Assembly (NCBI GenBank): GCA_963978545.1
Contig: OZ021722.1
Coordinates: 109,812,442-109,876,441, forward strand
From: Linyphia triangularis
Taxonomy: Eukaryota; Arthropoda; Arachnida; Araneae; Linyphiidae
Reading direction: 5' to 3'
Length of the DNA: 64,000 bases
In this document: positions 46,783 through 57,650 of the stretch, piece after piece
How positions within the stretch are numbered: the stretch's first letter is position 1
Layout: each line of letters begins with the position of its first letter
Made by a program: the position numbers and the translations under genes
Notes under the pieces: generated by a model
Database searches by the model: none
Seen by the model: only the letters and a program-made list of their open reading frames with translations
What the model was told of the DNA's origin: nothing

Positions 46783-48186
46783 TTAAGGTGTACGTATACC
46801 CTAGAACATCTTATTTTAATTCTGAGTTTAAAAATCCAATTCTTTTTTGACATTAGTTAGAGAGTATAAGATTAAAATAATTTCATAAAAAAATCAAATT
46901 TCGGCAATTGTTCATTTGTTAATTAAGATTTAATTAACTAATTAAGGGGGTCCAGTACCGAAATTTTTTCAAAAATCCCAAATTTTTTTCTGATTTTAAA
47001 AAATAGTTCATACATTCCTGAAAAGAATGATGTTTTTATTTTATTCCTCCTGTGATTAGAACACCACAAAATTACCTGTTATTTAAACATCACTAATGGG
47101 CGTAACACCTTGAAGCGTCTGCTTAAAGTGCGTTTTTCGAACACTAGTGTTTTTCACAGATGTTGTATATTCAAATCGATATATCTCCAGAACCATTAAT
47201 AATTGGCTATTTAAATTTTTGGAGCATTTAATTTATATAGTTTTAAATATTTTGTTTTCCCAGAATTTTATTTTTTAAATTCTGTTTTAAAATATGACAT
47301 TTAGCGTAAAAGATAACATAAAAAAAAAGCAAAAATTTCAATATTTTAACTTTGAGAATTTTTTTATTTTTTTTATTACAGAAAGCTGTCACTTTGAAAA
47401 AAAATTATTTTTTCTTGACTTATATCAAAATGCGCAAGCATCAATTATTATGGATTTTTCTTGGTTTTTAAATTGTTTTTAAATAACTAAACACAATATT
47501 TAAAAAAAAAACATTTTCTCAAAGATATATAAATAGTATCTCATACATAAAATAAATTTTTGACATAAAAATGTACATAAATAAAGTTTTTTTTTATTTT
47601 CGGTACCGGACCCCCTTAATACCTTTTTCAAACAATGATATATCAAATTTTAATTTACTTAGGAACGCAATTCCACTTGGAAATCTTTTGAAATATTATT
47701 CTTAATGTTTTGAAACTCAAATAAATTTCTAACATGGAATTAATTTTTTTTACAGTTTATTTTGTGTGAAAACCTGAAAAAAATCAATATTTTCAATGAA
47801 TTCTAAGTTTTAAAAATCACTAAAAATTCAATTTCTCAACCAATTTTATGTAATTGAGTTTCAAAACATATATGTAACATATTATGTAGATTACTATTCT
47901 ATAAAAAAAGTTATAATTGAAAATGTTGTTGTTGAATTATCATTGTTTGAATAAAATGTGACATAATCAAAATACAGTTCGTCAGAAAACTATCGATGCA
48001 GAAAACAGGTTTAAAGTTTCAGAATCGTAGTACCTACATATAATTGATTATAACTTAAAAAATATTACGGATATTTTCAAAAGTTGAGTATTGTTTGAAA
48101 GCTAAAGTACCAGATAATATGATATAATAACAAAATAATATATTCTGATCGATTTTCGTGAATAGTAGGGTATACGTATACCTTAA
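46783..48186 (+). mobile_element. TTAA-3 element (about 1.4 kb) with TTAA-2 nested inside
   Basis: TTAA at 46783-46786 and 48183-48186. The inverted ends read GGTGTACGTATACCCTA and (inverted) GGTATACGTATACCCTA, one mismatch in 17. Without the nested element it is about 730 bp. Interior AT-rich and non-coding. A related right end occurs at about 49537-49556 (TATGTATACCTTAAG) without a visible left partner. Confidence 0.8.
46942..47619 (+). mobile_element. TTAA-2 element, copy 2 (678 bp), nested in TTAA-3
   Basis: TTAA at 46942-46945 and 47616-47619. The inverted ends are GGGGGTCCAGTACCGAAA and GGGGGTCCGGTACCGAAA, one mismatch in 18. Shares its interior with 44662-45367. A T/A-rich 62-codon frame inside is not significant. 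Confidence 0.88.
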
Positions 48187-48254
48187 GTTAACTTGCTTCA
48201 GGGAAAGCAATAATTTTTAGTAATATAATGTACGGTACTATAGATTAGCTTTTA

Positions 48255-48357
48255 GATATTTTATGTTAATTACGATTTTGTCTGTTTGTGTATTTGTTTG
48301 TAGCTGGCAAAACCTTCGAAGGACTAATTAAACCACTTGCCATCATTCAATTTACAC
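48255..48357 (-). mobile_element. repA, copy 10 (end fragment)
   Basis: ATGTTAATTACGATTTTGTCTG, TTTGTAGCTGGCAAAACC and ACTTGCCATCATTCAATT correspond to the right end of repA in reverse, diverged. Confidence 0.55.
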
Positions 48358-48373
48358 TGTTAAAAAAAAAATT

Positions 48374-48538
48374 CCACCTTGCACCAAAAACTAGTTCCCA
48401 TTTAGCTTCAACCAACATTTGGTGCTCTGTTTCACAATTTAATGGCACTTGCGGTCCGAGGTAGCACAATAAATAGTGAAACTAAGCTCCAAATGTTGGT
48501 TTAAGCTAAATGGGAACCAATTTTTGGTGCAAGGTAGG
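48374..48538. repeat. Long hairpin, arms of about 49 bp extending to about 65
   Basis: CACCTTGCACCAAAAACTAG...CAACATTTGG (48374-48422) recurs inverted at 48489-48538 with about four mismatches. Inside the loop GTTTCAC pairs with GTGAAAC, lengthening the stem. Possibly a tiny MITE, or a hairpin precursor for small RNA if transcribed. Confidence 0.85.
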
Positions 48539-48539
48539 T

Positions 48540-49840
48540 CCAAAATGTAGCTGAAACTTGACAAATAAGTTCGTTGTCCATAATAATGTAATTTATGAAA
48601 TTTAGGGAATAAAGAACATAATTTTTCAATGGCATCCACCAAATGTGTAGAAGTGTGAAAAAAAATAATATTTCTTTTACCGAATGTAATAATGTCATTA
48701 CCCTATGTTATTTACATAAAGTAACTGAAAGTAATATTCTAAAAGGGTTTCATCTATAATACACAAAACTCAAATTATAGAGAACACCAAATTTTTAAAT
48801 TTAAAACAATAAAATAACTATATAAGACAATATATTGAGGCATACATATATAGGAATTTCAAAATTGGACTCAAGTCTGCATTTTTGTTTTTTTGTTTTA
48901 AAAAATTCCCGAATTCATTACCTTTAAAAAATACCATTTTCTTTCTCAAACTCAATTTACTTTTTAAATTACAGTGGGTTTTGCGAACTTGTTTTGTATC
49001 TCGTTCATTAGTGTAGTAAATTTTAAACGCGTTTTCTGAAGAATGACATTTTGGTGTTATATGACTGTACGCCAACGGTTATAACTTCATAATAAATAGT
49101 CCGATTCACAAAATTCTAATTTTGTTCTGAAGACACAAGTTGTGAATGTGTTTTCTATGGAGAATCTAAGATATATTGTCATAAACACACTTTTTATGAA
49201 TATTTTAATCTTAATTTTTTGTTAAAAACTATGTATTTTTTTTAACTTTTTATTTAAAAATTTATAATTAAATAAATATTGCAGCCAAATTCAAAATTCT
49301 CCATAGGAACATGCGTCAATATAATATATTTTATTTGCAGTAAAAATCATACCTCTAAGTTAATTACAAATTTATGTATGTTCTAATAATGTCCTAATTG
49401 GTCACTTTAATTGCAATTAGTTGATTAAAAAATGGACGGAAAAAAAAAGTTTATATATAAAAATGCATCATTTTTAATTCTGATATACTGCCAAAAAGTT
49501 TGAAATTATTACCTAAAAATTAAAGAAAATCATCTCAATTGTATATGTATACCTTAAGATATTTTAAAAATCCGTTTCAGTTAGTCTAAGGCCACACGAG
49601 CAATTTTTTAATGTAGAAACGCAGCATAAAAACAAGCTACAAAATATAGACAACCTGATGTAACATGTTCGTGGACAGACGTAGCTTGTTTACAGGCTGG
49701 CGTGGGGATCGTTTGTCGCATTCTCATGGTCGCCCGCTGGAGGTACAATCAGACCTATTTTTCCCAAGTACAATTGAAACACTTGGCTGCAGAAATTTTT
49801 TTCTGTTGCTATATTCGTGTGTTATCGTCTTACATTTTTG
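48540..49840. other. Unassigned AT-rich stretch
   Basis: 48680-48740 resembles a repB right end (ATTACCCTATGT, TAACTGAAAGTAA) but weakly. A single TTAA-3-like right end lies at 49537-49556. Otherwise nothing recognised. Confidence 0.35.
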
Positions 49841-49844
49841 ATAT

Positions 49845-50588
49845 TGTTACGAATTTTTGTATATTTGTAAATACTTCTTAGTGTTAATTTTGTAATTAGG
49901 AAAATTTATGTACATATCACATAAAGCAGTGCAAGAGTTTGTCTTTAGTTTGCTTCCCCGCAATGTGTGTCTTAATGCTTGATAACGAGTTTTACAGAGA
50001 TAACACTGAGAAGCGAGTTTTACAAGGTGCAGGGCATTTAACATTATGGTAATGGGAATCTCGCCAAATTGGCGAGATAGAGCCAAGTTGGTGACGGTTT
50101 TGGCGACTAATTTGTGTCGCCAAATTTGGCAAGAAATCGCTAAATGTCGCCAAACTTGGCGACCATTTGGCGACATTTTCGGTCTCCATGTACATGTATA
50201 GGACTTTTCGACTACGATCTGGAAAGTTCTCCAAATATCTACCTCTAGAAATTTCAAGAATGTTCGCCTCCCCTATATAAGGCCGGCCGTGAGTTGAGTC
50301 CGTGAGTTGACTGGAATTACTGTATTGAGATACTGAGTCTCAGTGAGCATTCAGAGAGTTCCGAAAGTGAATTGTATTGCATTATCTTTTGCAGTGATTT
50401 TAGCAGTTGTGTTGTCAAGTTTTTAACTGCTGTTTTGTGCTCTATTGTTGTGAAGAGAGCTGTATTGCGTCTACTAGAACGAGAAGTTCTGGAGTTGCAA
50501 AGGAATCTGTGAAGAGTGATATTGGAATAAATATCTGCAAGTATTGATCTGCTTTGGCTTCAAATCTTTCGAACGCACCAACGCAACA
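49845..50588 (+). mobile_element. Solo LTR, copy 3
   Basis: 744 bp from TGTTACGAATTTTTG to CCAACGCAACA, flanked by ATAT at 49841-49844 and 50589-50592. TATATAAG at 50274-50281 and AATAAA at 50526-50531. Repeated TTGGCGAC/GTCGCCAA motifs between 50050 and 50175. The best preserved copy for the antisense frame. No internal sequence. Confidence 0.9.
49847..50257 (-). other. Antisense open frame in LTR U3, 136 codons
   Basis: The minus strand of the U3 region is open from a start inside U3 to a TAA that sits in the terminal TGTTACG of the LTR. The same frame is open in the LTR at 10443 (124 codons, 10445-10819) and is recognisable but broken in the one at 36999. Shared protein blocks are LEVD(I/M)WRTFQIVVEK, NAL(L/H)LVKLAS, CTALC and YLQIYKNS. 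Similarity between copies is partly just shared DNA ancestry. No known domain. May be an accessory antisense gene or chance. Confidence 0.4.
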
Positions 50589-50592
50589 ATAT

Positions 50593-50841
50593 TTAAAATA
50601 ACTATATAATGGAATACTACTTGGATTGTGAATTTATCATTCTTGGTAATTGACTTTCAAAAACCGTGTACTGAAAAGAAATGCTTTGATTGTAAATGGA
50701 ATCATGTTTCAGTGGAGATTACAAACAAACGAATGAACTCGCCTGAACAGGCACGTGTGACCGGGTTGTGTAAATTTTCAGGCTGCAGAAAAAGAAGCGG
50801 CGTTTACACAGCATGAAAAAACACTCTCGTGGCCTTAACCT
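50593..50841. other. Unassigned spacer
   Basis: A 62-codon plus frame (50628-50816) with several cysteines and no recognised domain. Confidence 0.3.
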
Positions 50842-51511
50842 TAGAGACAGAGAGGCGAATGCAATTTTTGAACCCCATCGAACATCATTCTGAATTTTTT
50901 ATAGAAATTAGAGAAAAGTGAGTAGATTACGAATCCACTGGTTTGCCGTAGCAAAAATGGCCGAAACTGGATAAAAATCGACTTTTAATAAGTTGAACTC
51001 AATCCGATTGCCAAATGCGCCATAGCTTGCCCAAATAATGAGCATTTTTTTTTTTTTTTTTTGGTAACCCTTACTCTTTAATTTTCAATTAAGAAAGTTG
51101 CAGACGATTCGGATGTGCGGCGATGGCTTTCTTGAATCTTTAACAAATGAGCCAAATTGGCATTAAACTTTACGTCACTGATGACGTAACTGATGTCGCC
51201 AATTTGGCTTACTTATAAAAGATACAAGTTTTCCGAGCCAGAGACCAGAAATCGTTTGCTCTTTTTCTCATTGAAAATCAAAATGCTTTAGGTTGCCAGA
51301 CGAAAAAGTGTGTTCTCTTTTTGGCGAGTTATGACATATTTGGCAATCAGATTTAAGTTCAACTCATTCCAAGTCGATTTTTGATCAGTTTCGGCCATTT
51401 CTGCCACGGAAGACCAGTGGATTCGTAATCTACTAACTTTTCTCCAATTTCAATAAAAAATTCAGAATGATATTCGATGGGGTCCAAAAATTGCAGTCAA
51501 CTCTTGGACTA
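50842..51511 (-). mobile_element. repC foldback element, copy 3 (inverted core)
   Basis: Ends as in the other copies (GAGAGGCGAATGCAATTTTT left, AATTGCAGTCAACTCTTGG right). The interior runs in the opposite direction: the GGTAACCCTTACTCTTTAATTT block comes first. The element therefore inserted in reverse. Confidence 0.84.
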
Positions 51512-52381
51512 TTAATCATGTCTCAATGTTCTACATTTTGTCGATACTAATAGAATATTTCAGATACCAATAAACTACTAAACTCACTCATATCGATCAA
51601 CACATAAACCAATCTAAAGAGTTGATCATCAATAATACAAGTAATTCGAACACTAAACAACTCCGAAAATCACGAGTTCAAATGTTCGCAAACAGCCTTC
51701 AGACATTTACGTAAGAAACAGTTGCGTAAGTCCCTTTTAAACATCAAGAAACAGCCAGAATAATTCCCTTTTGCGAACCGCATTATCTTTTGCTTTCAAA
51801 TCTTAAATACCCTTTCTTTTCATCAGAATACTCCCTCTTGAGTTCCCTTCATTGCTTATTCATGTAGAGCTCAATAGAAAGAGAAGACTTCTCTCACTAT
51901 AAAAACAAAGGGAATTCAATAGAGCTATATTTTCAACTCTAAATATTTACTTCGCGATGTTTATTTAATGGTTTAGGAGGCGGGGAATATTTATAAGAGC
52001 ACATCGCTCGAGAAGCTTTTCAAAGAGCTGCTCGTACGCCATTAAAAAAAAAATTTAAATTTCAAATTCGGAATGTTTCTCTTTCCAGTTATGGGAAATG
52101 TCTTTCCGTTATTGGAGATTTCCGATAGGAAATTGTGTGTTGTGTGTAGAGTGGTAATAGTTAATCTATATTCTCTCATTTAAAGTTCATTTCTTGAATT
52201 GATTTGGGAAGAATATCCTTATTTGATATTTCCTTATGAATATGCGATTTGATTCATAAGTAATATTTTAGAATTCTGTGTGAAGGAGTCTAGAGAAAAT
52301 ATTTCGTTGATGTTTAAGAACGAATTACAATCAAGGGTTTTTCTCACTTTTTTTATTATATGACTTGGATTTGATTTTGTT
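51512..52381. other. Unassigned stretch
   Basis: AT-rich with no frames above chance and no family match. Confidence 0.3.
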
Positions 52382-53114
52382 GCTTTCAATACCCATATCT
52401 ATACATAGGGTAATATAAATATAGCATTCTCCACGTTTTTGCATTTCTGCATGTTTTGGAACATCCTGATTTCAAAAAAGTGATCTAGAAGAAATATCTG
52501 TCTGTGTGTATGTGTGTCTCTGGTCAGCATAACTCCCGAACAAATTGACCTACGATGTTTAAATTTGGTATGAGGGTTAATGGTGGTCCTGGGACCTACA
52601 ATTAAGGTTTCCGTGGAAATCGGGCATGCGCATAAGGTGGCTGCCATTGAAAAAATCAAGTTTTTCAATGATTGCTAAAGAACGTCTCCAACTATTTTGA
52701 TAAAAGTCGCCGTGGTAATGTATTTTAAGGTGTTCTAAACATCGCCACCTCCGAAATTCCTGTAAAAATGTTTTAATGGCGTAAAGATATGAAAAACGAA
52801 TGCTTTCAACTCATAGTTTTCTTTCCTTGAGTACCTTATAAACGATCGTTTTTATCTTCTGCCCTCAGTTTCGCTTATAATAAGGGATAATATAAGGATT
52901 ATCGAAAAGTATATCGCCGAAATCACCATTTTGGCGGATTTTTTTTTTTTTTTTTTTTTTTTAGACTCATACAAGAATTATCACAAAAAAATATCCCCAA
53001 ACTGGCCATTTCTTCTAAATGAATGATGAAAATATAAAAATGGTAAATTACACAAACCCACGTCATTATTATAGTGTAATTGAAAGTTGTGCGATGTTCC
53101 ACACCTCTAGTTTT
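52382..53114 (-). mobile_element. repB, copy 5 (full length)
   Basis: Reverse copy from CTTTCAATACCCATATCTAT to CGATGTTCCACACCTCTAGTT. Includes GGGCATGCGCATAAGG (decayed palindrome) near 52621 and a T run of about 23 near 52940-52962. Confidence 0.82.
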
Positions 53115-53298
53115 CTTTTACTTTTGCTTGGTTTCTCTGTCTAAATACCCCTCTTAGATTTATACTTAATTCTTATGTTATATACATTGGCCATTTTAAC
53201 TTTTAAATCTTTGTAAATATTTTATTTATTCCACAACTCAATGCAAGTATTATTACATGCCTAGTTTCTATTGCCTTACGTCAGACCTATCAGCTTTT

Positions 53299-53476
53299 GG
53301 TTGGTTGTTTTCAGATTATCTGCACCATCAGTAACACGAGGGCTAGAATGCGCCGAAACATTAGTCATTAGACAAACCAACATGCATTTACAAACACCCA
53401 TTTCTGACACGGGACTCAAACCCGCAACCTCGTGGTCTAGAATCCAGCACGCTAACCACTGTACCGTTCGGTCGGC
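53299..53476 (-). mobile_element. tRNA-derived SINE, copy 10 (diverged)
   Basis: Target duplication CCTATCAGCTTTT at 53286-53298 and 53477-53489 is perfect although the body is the most diverged of the set (TCTGCACCATCAGTAACACG). The body differences may therefore be inherited from a divergent source copy rather than decay in place. Confidence 0.92.
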
Positions 53477-53489
53477 CCTATCAGCTTTT

Positions 53490-53912
53490 ACTCACATTCT
53501 ATTATCCAGATTGCAAGCTTAATTCAAACATGTTCAGTTATGCGATATTTAATGACTGAAACCTTCCCATATTAAGGTTGACGAGGCCAAAATCTTCGGC
53601 GAGGTAATTGACCCATTTTCTGTCATCCAATCACGCTGAATCTTTGCAAAATGGATTACATAATAATGTATTCCATCAAGTATCGGTGGCAAAAAATAAG
53701 TTAGTAAATTGTTCGAAATGGAACTTTTGGTTCTTAGTAGACAGAGACTATGAAAATTCGATCTGAGCTCAAGAATTTGCAATTGCACATAAAAATTGGC
53801 AAAATATGTTAAAAACTTTGTTTTTTTATAAGTTATTTTAATAGTTATATTGAGAAACGTTTTTACTTTCACTTTCATTTAAATCTATCTTGTCTGTCCT
53901 GTCTGTCTGTCT
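53490..53912 (-). other. Mostly unassigned; weak repA-like segment at 53575-53700
   Basis: CCAATCACGCTGAATCTTTGC and GTATTCCATCAAGTATCGGTGGC recall the repA right half in reverse but with much divergence. The 109-codon minus frame (53549-53878) is not recognised. Confidence 0.4.
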
Positions 53913-54340
53913 AACTAGGGGAGTGGAACATCGCACAACTTTCGATTACATTATAATACTAACAGGGATATGAGTCATTTGCCATTTGTATATTTTCATC
54001 ATTCAATTAGAATAAAGGGCCAGTTTGGCGATAATTCTTGTATGGTTCTTAAAAAAACAAAAAAAAAAACACCCTCCGCCAAAATGATGATTTGGCGATA
54101 TACTTTTCGATAATCGTTATATTATCCTTTTTTATAAGTGAAACTGAGAGGAGAAGAAAAAATGATCTGAAGAGGTATGCACAAGGAATGAGAACTCTGT
54201 GTTGAAGGCATTCGCTTTCTAACTTTTTAACGCCATTAAAGCATTTTTATGGGAATTTCGGAGGTGGGGATCTTTAGAACACATTAAGAGGCATTATAAC
54301 AGCGATTTATATCTGAATCGTTAGTGCCGTTTTTTAGCAA
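53913..54340 (+). mobile_element. repB, copy 6 (3' truncated)
   Basis: AACTAGGGGAGTGGAACATCGC start through CCGTTTTTTAGCAA, then family identity stops. Preceded by a TGTCTGTC run. Confidence 0.78.
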
Positions 54341-54939
54341 GTCGTGTACCTGGGGCCACATAGTTGCTTATTGTGTTCAATTTGCCAAAATTAAAATATG
54401 TTGGTGCTTCAAAGCAATAATGCATGCAGCTCATTTTTTTTTTTTTTTTTTTTTGGGAATCAGTATTTCAAGTTATGAAAAAACTTGTAATTCACTAATA
54501 ATTTTACACATTGCAATTTATTATAGTTGTTATATGATAAACCAATGACTGATAATTACTTGATATTGTGTCTTTTATAAAATTCAACTGAAAAATGTTT
54601 GTTTTCTATTCATTATGAACTAAAACCTCATTAAAGAGAATAGCCCTAGGTACATCAGCTACTGGCCATAGGTACAACGAGGTCTTGTACCTAGAACCAT
54701 TCGTGAAATTTCTTGAAAAACCTTCTTTTTGACAGAATCTAATATTTGAAATACTATATTAGTCCCGATGGGAAGTAATTACTATAAAGATGTATGCATA
54801 ACAGTTTCACATTTTTAAGTGGTTCAGTGGTTCATTTTTTGTGCATTGAAAAAGGCGGTCCTAGGTACACAAGTCTCCCCTACCCTTATTTTACAACCCT
54901 GCACATATTAGACTGGAATTTCATAGATTTATTTTTAAT
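54341..54939. other. Unassigned stretch
   Basis: T run at 54435-54454. No frame of note and no family match. Confidence 0.3.
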
Positions 54940-54953
54940 TTAGCTGCATCTGG

Positions 54954-55140
54954 TTGGTTTGGTTGGTTGTATTCAGATTATCTGGCGCCGTCAGCAACAC
55001 GAGGGCTATAATGCGCCGAAACATTCGTCATTAGACAAGCCAACATACATTTACAAACACCCATGCCTAATACGGGACTCGGAACCCTCAACCTCGCGGT
55101 CTAGAAGCCAGCACGCTAACCACTATACCGTTTGGTCGGC
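54954..55140 (-). mobile_element. tRNA-derived SINE, copy 11
   Basis: Full length with target duplication TTAGCTGCATCTGG at 54940-54953 and 55141-55154. The B box in reverse is GGACTCGGAACC, one inserted base. Confidence 0.93.
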
Positions 55141-55154
55141 TTAGCTGCATCTGG

Positions 55155-55460
55155 AGATCATACTTTGTAGCATTTTATCCGTGTGTTGTTATGCTGAAAA
55201 AGTTATATCCCAAAAGAGCACTGTATTTTTGTATTTTTTTGTTTGTACTCTCACTGTCGGATTTTTCTAGAAATAGATCTAACATCTTCTACACTTATGC
55301 AACCTTCTTCATTTATTTTTTACTCAATAGCAACACTGAAATACATCGTATAAGTAAATGGGAACTAATCAATAATACTTTAAAATCAAAATTTAAGTAT
55401 TTAAGTAATAACAGAACAAAGCATTATATTACTAAAATATAACTACATGTTGCATTCTTG
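55155..55460. other. Unassigned AT-rich spacer
   Basis: An 83-codon plus frame (55191-55442) with a hydrophobic start has no recognised family. Confidence 0.3.
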
Positions 55461-56070
55461 GAGTCACGTGACTCAATTGGAACTCGTCATTGACTGAGCC
55501 AGAATACATAATGTAAGGCGATGTTGTTGTTTTTTTGTTTTGTTTTTTCTTTCTACAGAACGTCGATTTCCAAATATTAAAAGGTGCTGGATGTGTATTT
55601 TTTTTTAATGAAACTGAATATTAACAGTAGATTGGAAGGACTGAAAAAAATAATGAATTCATAACGTAATTTTGATTTTTTGTGAATGTGTTTGCTTTTG
55701 CATGGCACCTCCTCAAATGACCTAGTTAACCATCTGGAAGTGTCTGTAAATACGAAAATATTATAAATTTGTTCTAATCGAATGCCATTCAGATGAAAAA
55801 GGAAGTCTGCGTACGCATTGCTTAACAAAATCAAGTTTGTAATCGAATGCTTTTCGATCGACAAAGATTTTCTTCACGATGTCAGAAGTTACTTCAGCCA
55901 GATTTACACACTACCAGTCGGTTTTCCAGCTTTGTGACGTCAGTTAGGCGACCACTGCGCCATCTGTCGGTTATCCCTAGAGATTGCACGTGACTGGTTG
56001 CAGGGAATCGCCAGTGCCAGTAAATGTTTGGTTTACTGAAACCAGTAGCCCTTTAACGTCACGTGACTTC
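55461..56070. promoter_or_regulatory. Cluster of CACGTG boxes and a CRE
   Basis: GTCACGTGAC at 55463-55472 (inside the perfect palindrome GAGTCACGTGACTC, 55461-55474), GCACGTGAC at 55986-55994, GTCACGTGAC at 56058-56067 and TGACGTCA at 55935-55942. Known: GTCACGTGAC is the preferred site of the MiT/TFE group of bHLH-zip factors, and TGACGTCA of CREB/ATF. Inferred: a regulatory region. No gene can be attached; part of the segment could equally be an unrecognised repeat. Confidence 0.4.
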
Positions 56071-56958
56071 ATGGACTGGCGATCTAAACTGGAAACTCGA
56101 CTAGTAGAGTGTAAATTTGTCTTTGCGCCACATATATCACTCCACCACTGGAAAAAGAGAAGTTAGGGGGTGGGGACGACGCGAACGGGGGGCGCCCCCC
56201 CCCCCCAAAGTTTTAGAAAGTTCAGCAAATTTTCTAAATTTCATCGAGATCGTTCTTTTTCTAAACCACAATAAAATTGAACTTAATAAAAAAAAAAATT
56301 GAACAAAAATATTGGAATGCAGCGTGACCCGAGTTTGACGAATCGGCATTTTTACACTAGAAGTCAATTATAGGGGAGCCGGGTGTCTTTTTTGCCGAAT
56401 ACAATGATGGACTGCCCCCCCCCCCCCGAACGCAAATATTATCTTATAAATATCTTCATTATCTCACTCCGTCAATGTTTTTAGAAAGGCTGGTAGTTGG
56501 CAAATTTCCGAAATTTCATCCCTTCTTTTAAAAATGCCAAGTGACGGATGTTGCAAAACATATTGAATGGAAAAAAGTACAAATAATTAAAATCATCATT
56601 ATTATTACAAAATTGTGATCACACTGCAACCTAAGTTGACGGTCGGCAATTTTGTATTGGAATAAGTATATCCTTTTTGATAGGAACATTAAAATAATCT
56701 AATCATTGATTTCTTCACTGACATTATATAACTTTGATGTGTTACAGTAGATGATATATTTGTGGTACGTCAGATAACTCCTCAAAAACCATCAGATACA
56801 CATTAAACGTCATTTATATAAAGTATGTAATGTACGTCATATGAGTTAAAGGTTTTATACAAAATATCAAAACACCAAAATTTTTGTATACGAAAATTGA
56901 CCCGCATTTTACGAAGTTATTGCGATTAATGTGAAGTAGAATTCCATAAATGATGTTG
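56071..56958. other. Unassigned stretch with two C/G runs
   Basis: G-rich then C-run DNA at 56164-56210 and a C run at 56414-56428. The rest is AT-rich. Frames across 56137-56367 on both strands are overlapping and unrecognised. Confidence 0.3.
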
Positions 56959-57650
56959 TATACAGGATGGCCATAAAGAAACTTGGCCGTTATATGGACA
57001 TGTAGAGACAGTCTCGTTCAACAGATCGAGATGAGATTTCAGGTATAGTTATTTAGAGGTATGGGGTCGGAATTCTGTGAATTTCAGCAAAATGGCGCTC
57101 TCACTTAAGCCGGTTATAGTTACGAATGGCAACGCTTGCTTTTTCCTATCGAAAAATGATCATCGCATGTGAAAACTCTAAAGAGCGTTGGAACGGTACG
57201 TGTATCACAAAAAACAGAAGCGTAATGGACGCACAAAATACAGATCTGCGAATGACCAACAAAAACACGATCGGAGCAATGGAGGCCGCTCGCCAAATAT
57301 TCATCTTAGAAAACCGATTAAATTGCCTGTGATGGCACTCATGTGAACTTAGGCCTCTTACAAATGCAAATTTCCATTGTGTGTCTCGATCGCGTGTTTG
57401 TGGCCGTTCGCAGAGCTTTTTTTTTGTGCGTGCATATGCGTTCGTTTTTTGTGATACAGGTACCATTCCACCACTCTTTAGGGTTTTCTCATGCTCTGAG
57501 CATTTTGAGACAGGAAAAAGGCGCTGTCATTCGAAAATTTCAAGTGTATGTATAACTATAACCATTACCGTGAGCGCCACTTGTTGAAATCACAGAATCT
57601 CGAGCTCATACCTCTGAATTACTATACCTGAAATCTCATCTCGATCTGTT
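56959..57650 (+). mobile_element. repH foldback element, nearly complete palindrome
   Basis: Outer arms 57020-57100 (ACAGATCGAGATGAGATTTC, GGCGCTC) and 57572-57650 are inverted copies. The pairing continues inward (GGTTATAGTTA, CTTTTTCCT, AACTCTAAAGAG, GTATCACAAAAAAC) almost to the centre near 57340. A TACAGGATGG at 56959 resembles the repG terminus, which hints at a shared transposon group. Reading frames on both strands arise from the symmetry. Confidence 0.82.

Noticed and set aside
57146..57466. 106-codon frame and its plus-strand partners
   Set aside because: They arise from the symmetric arms of the repH palindrome.
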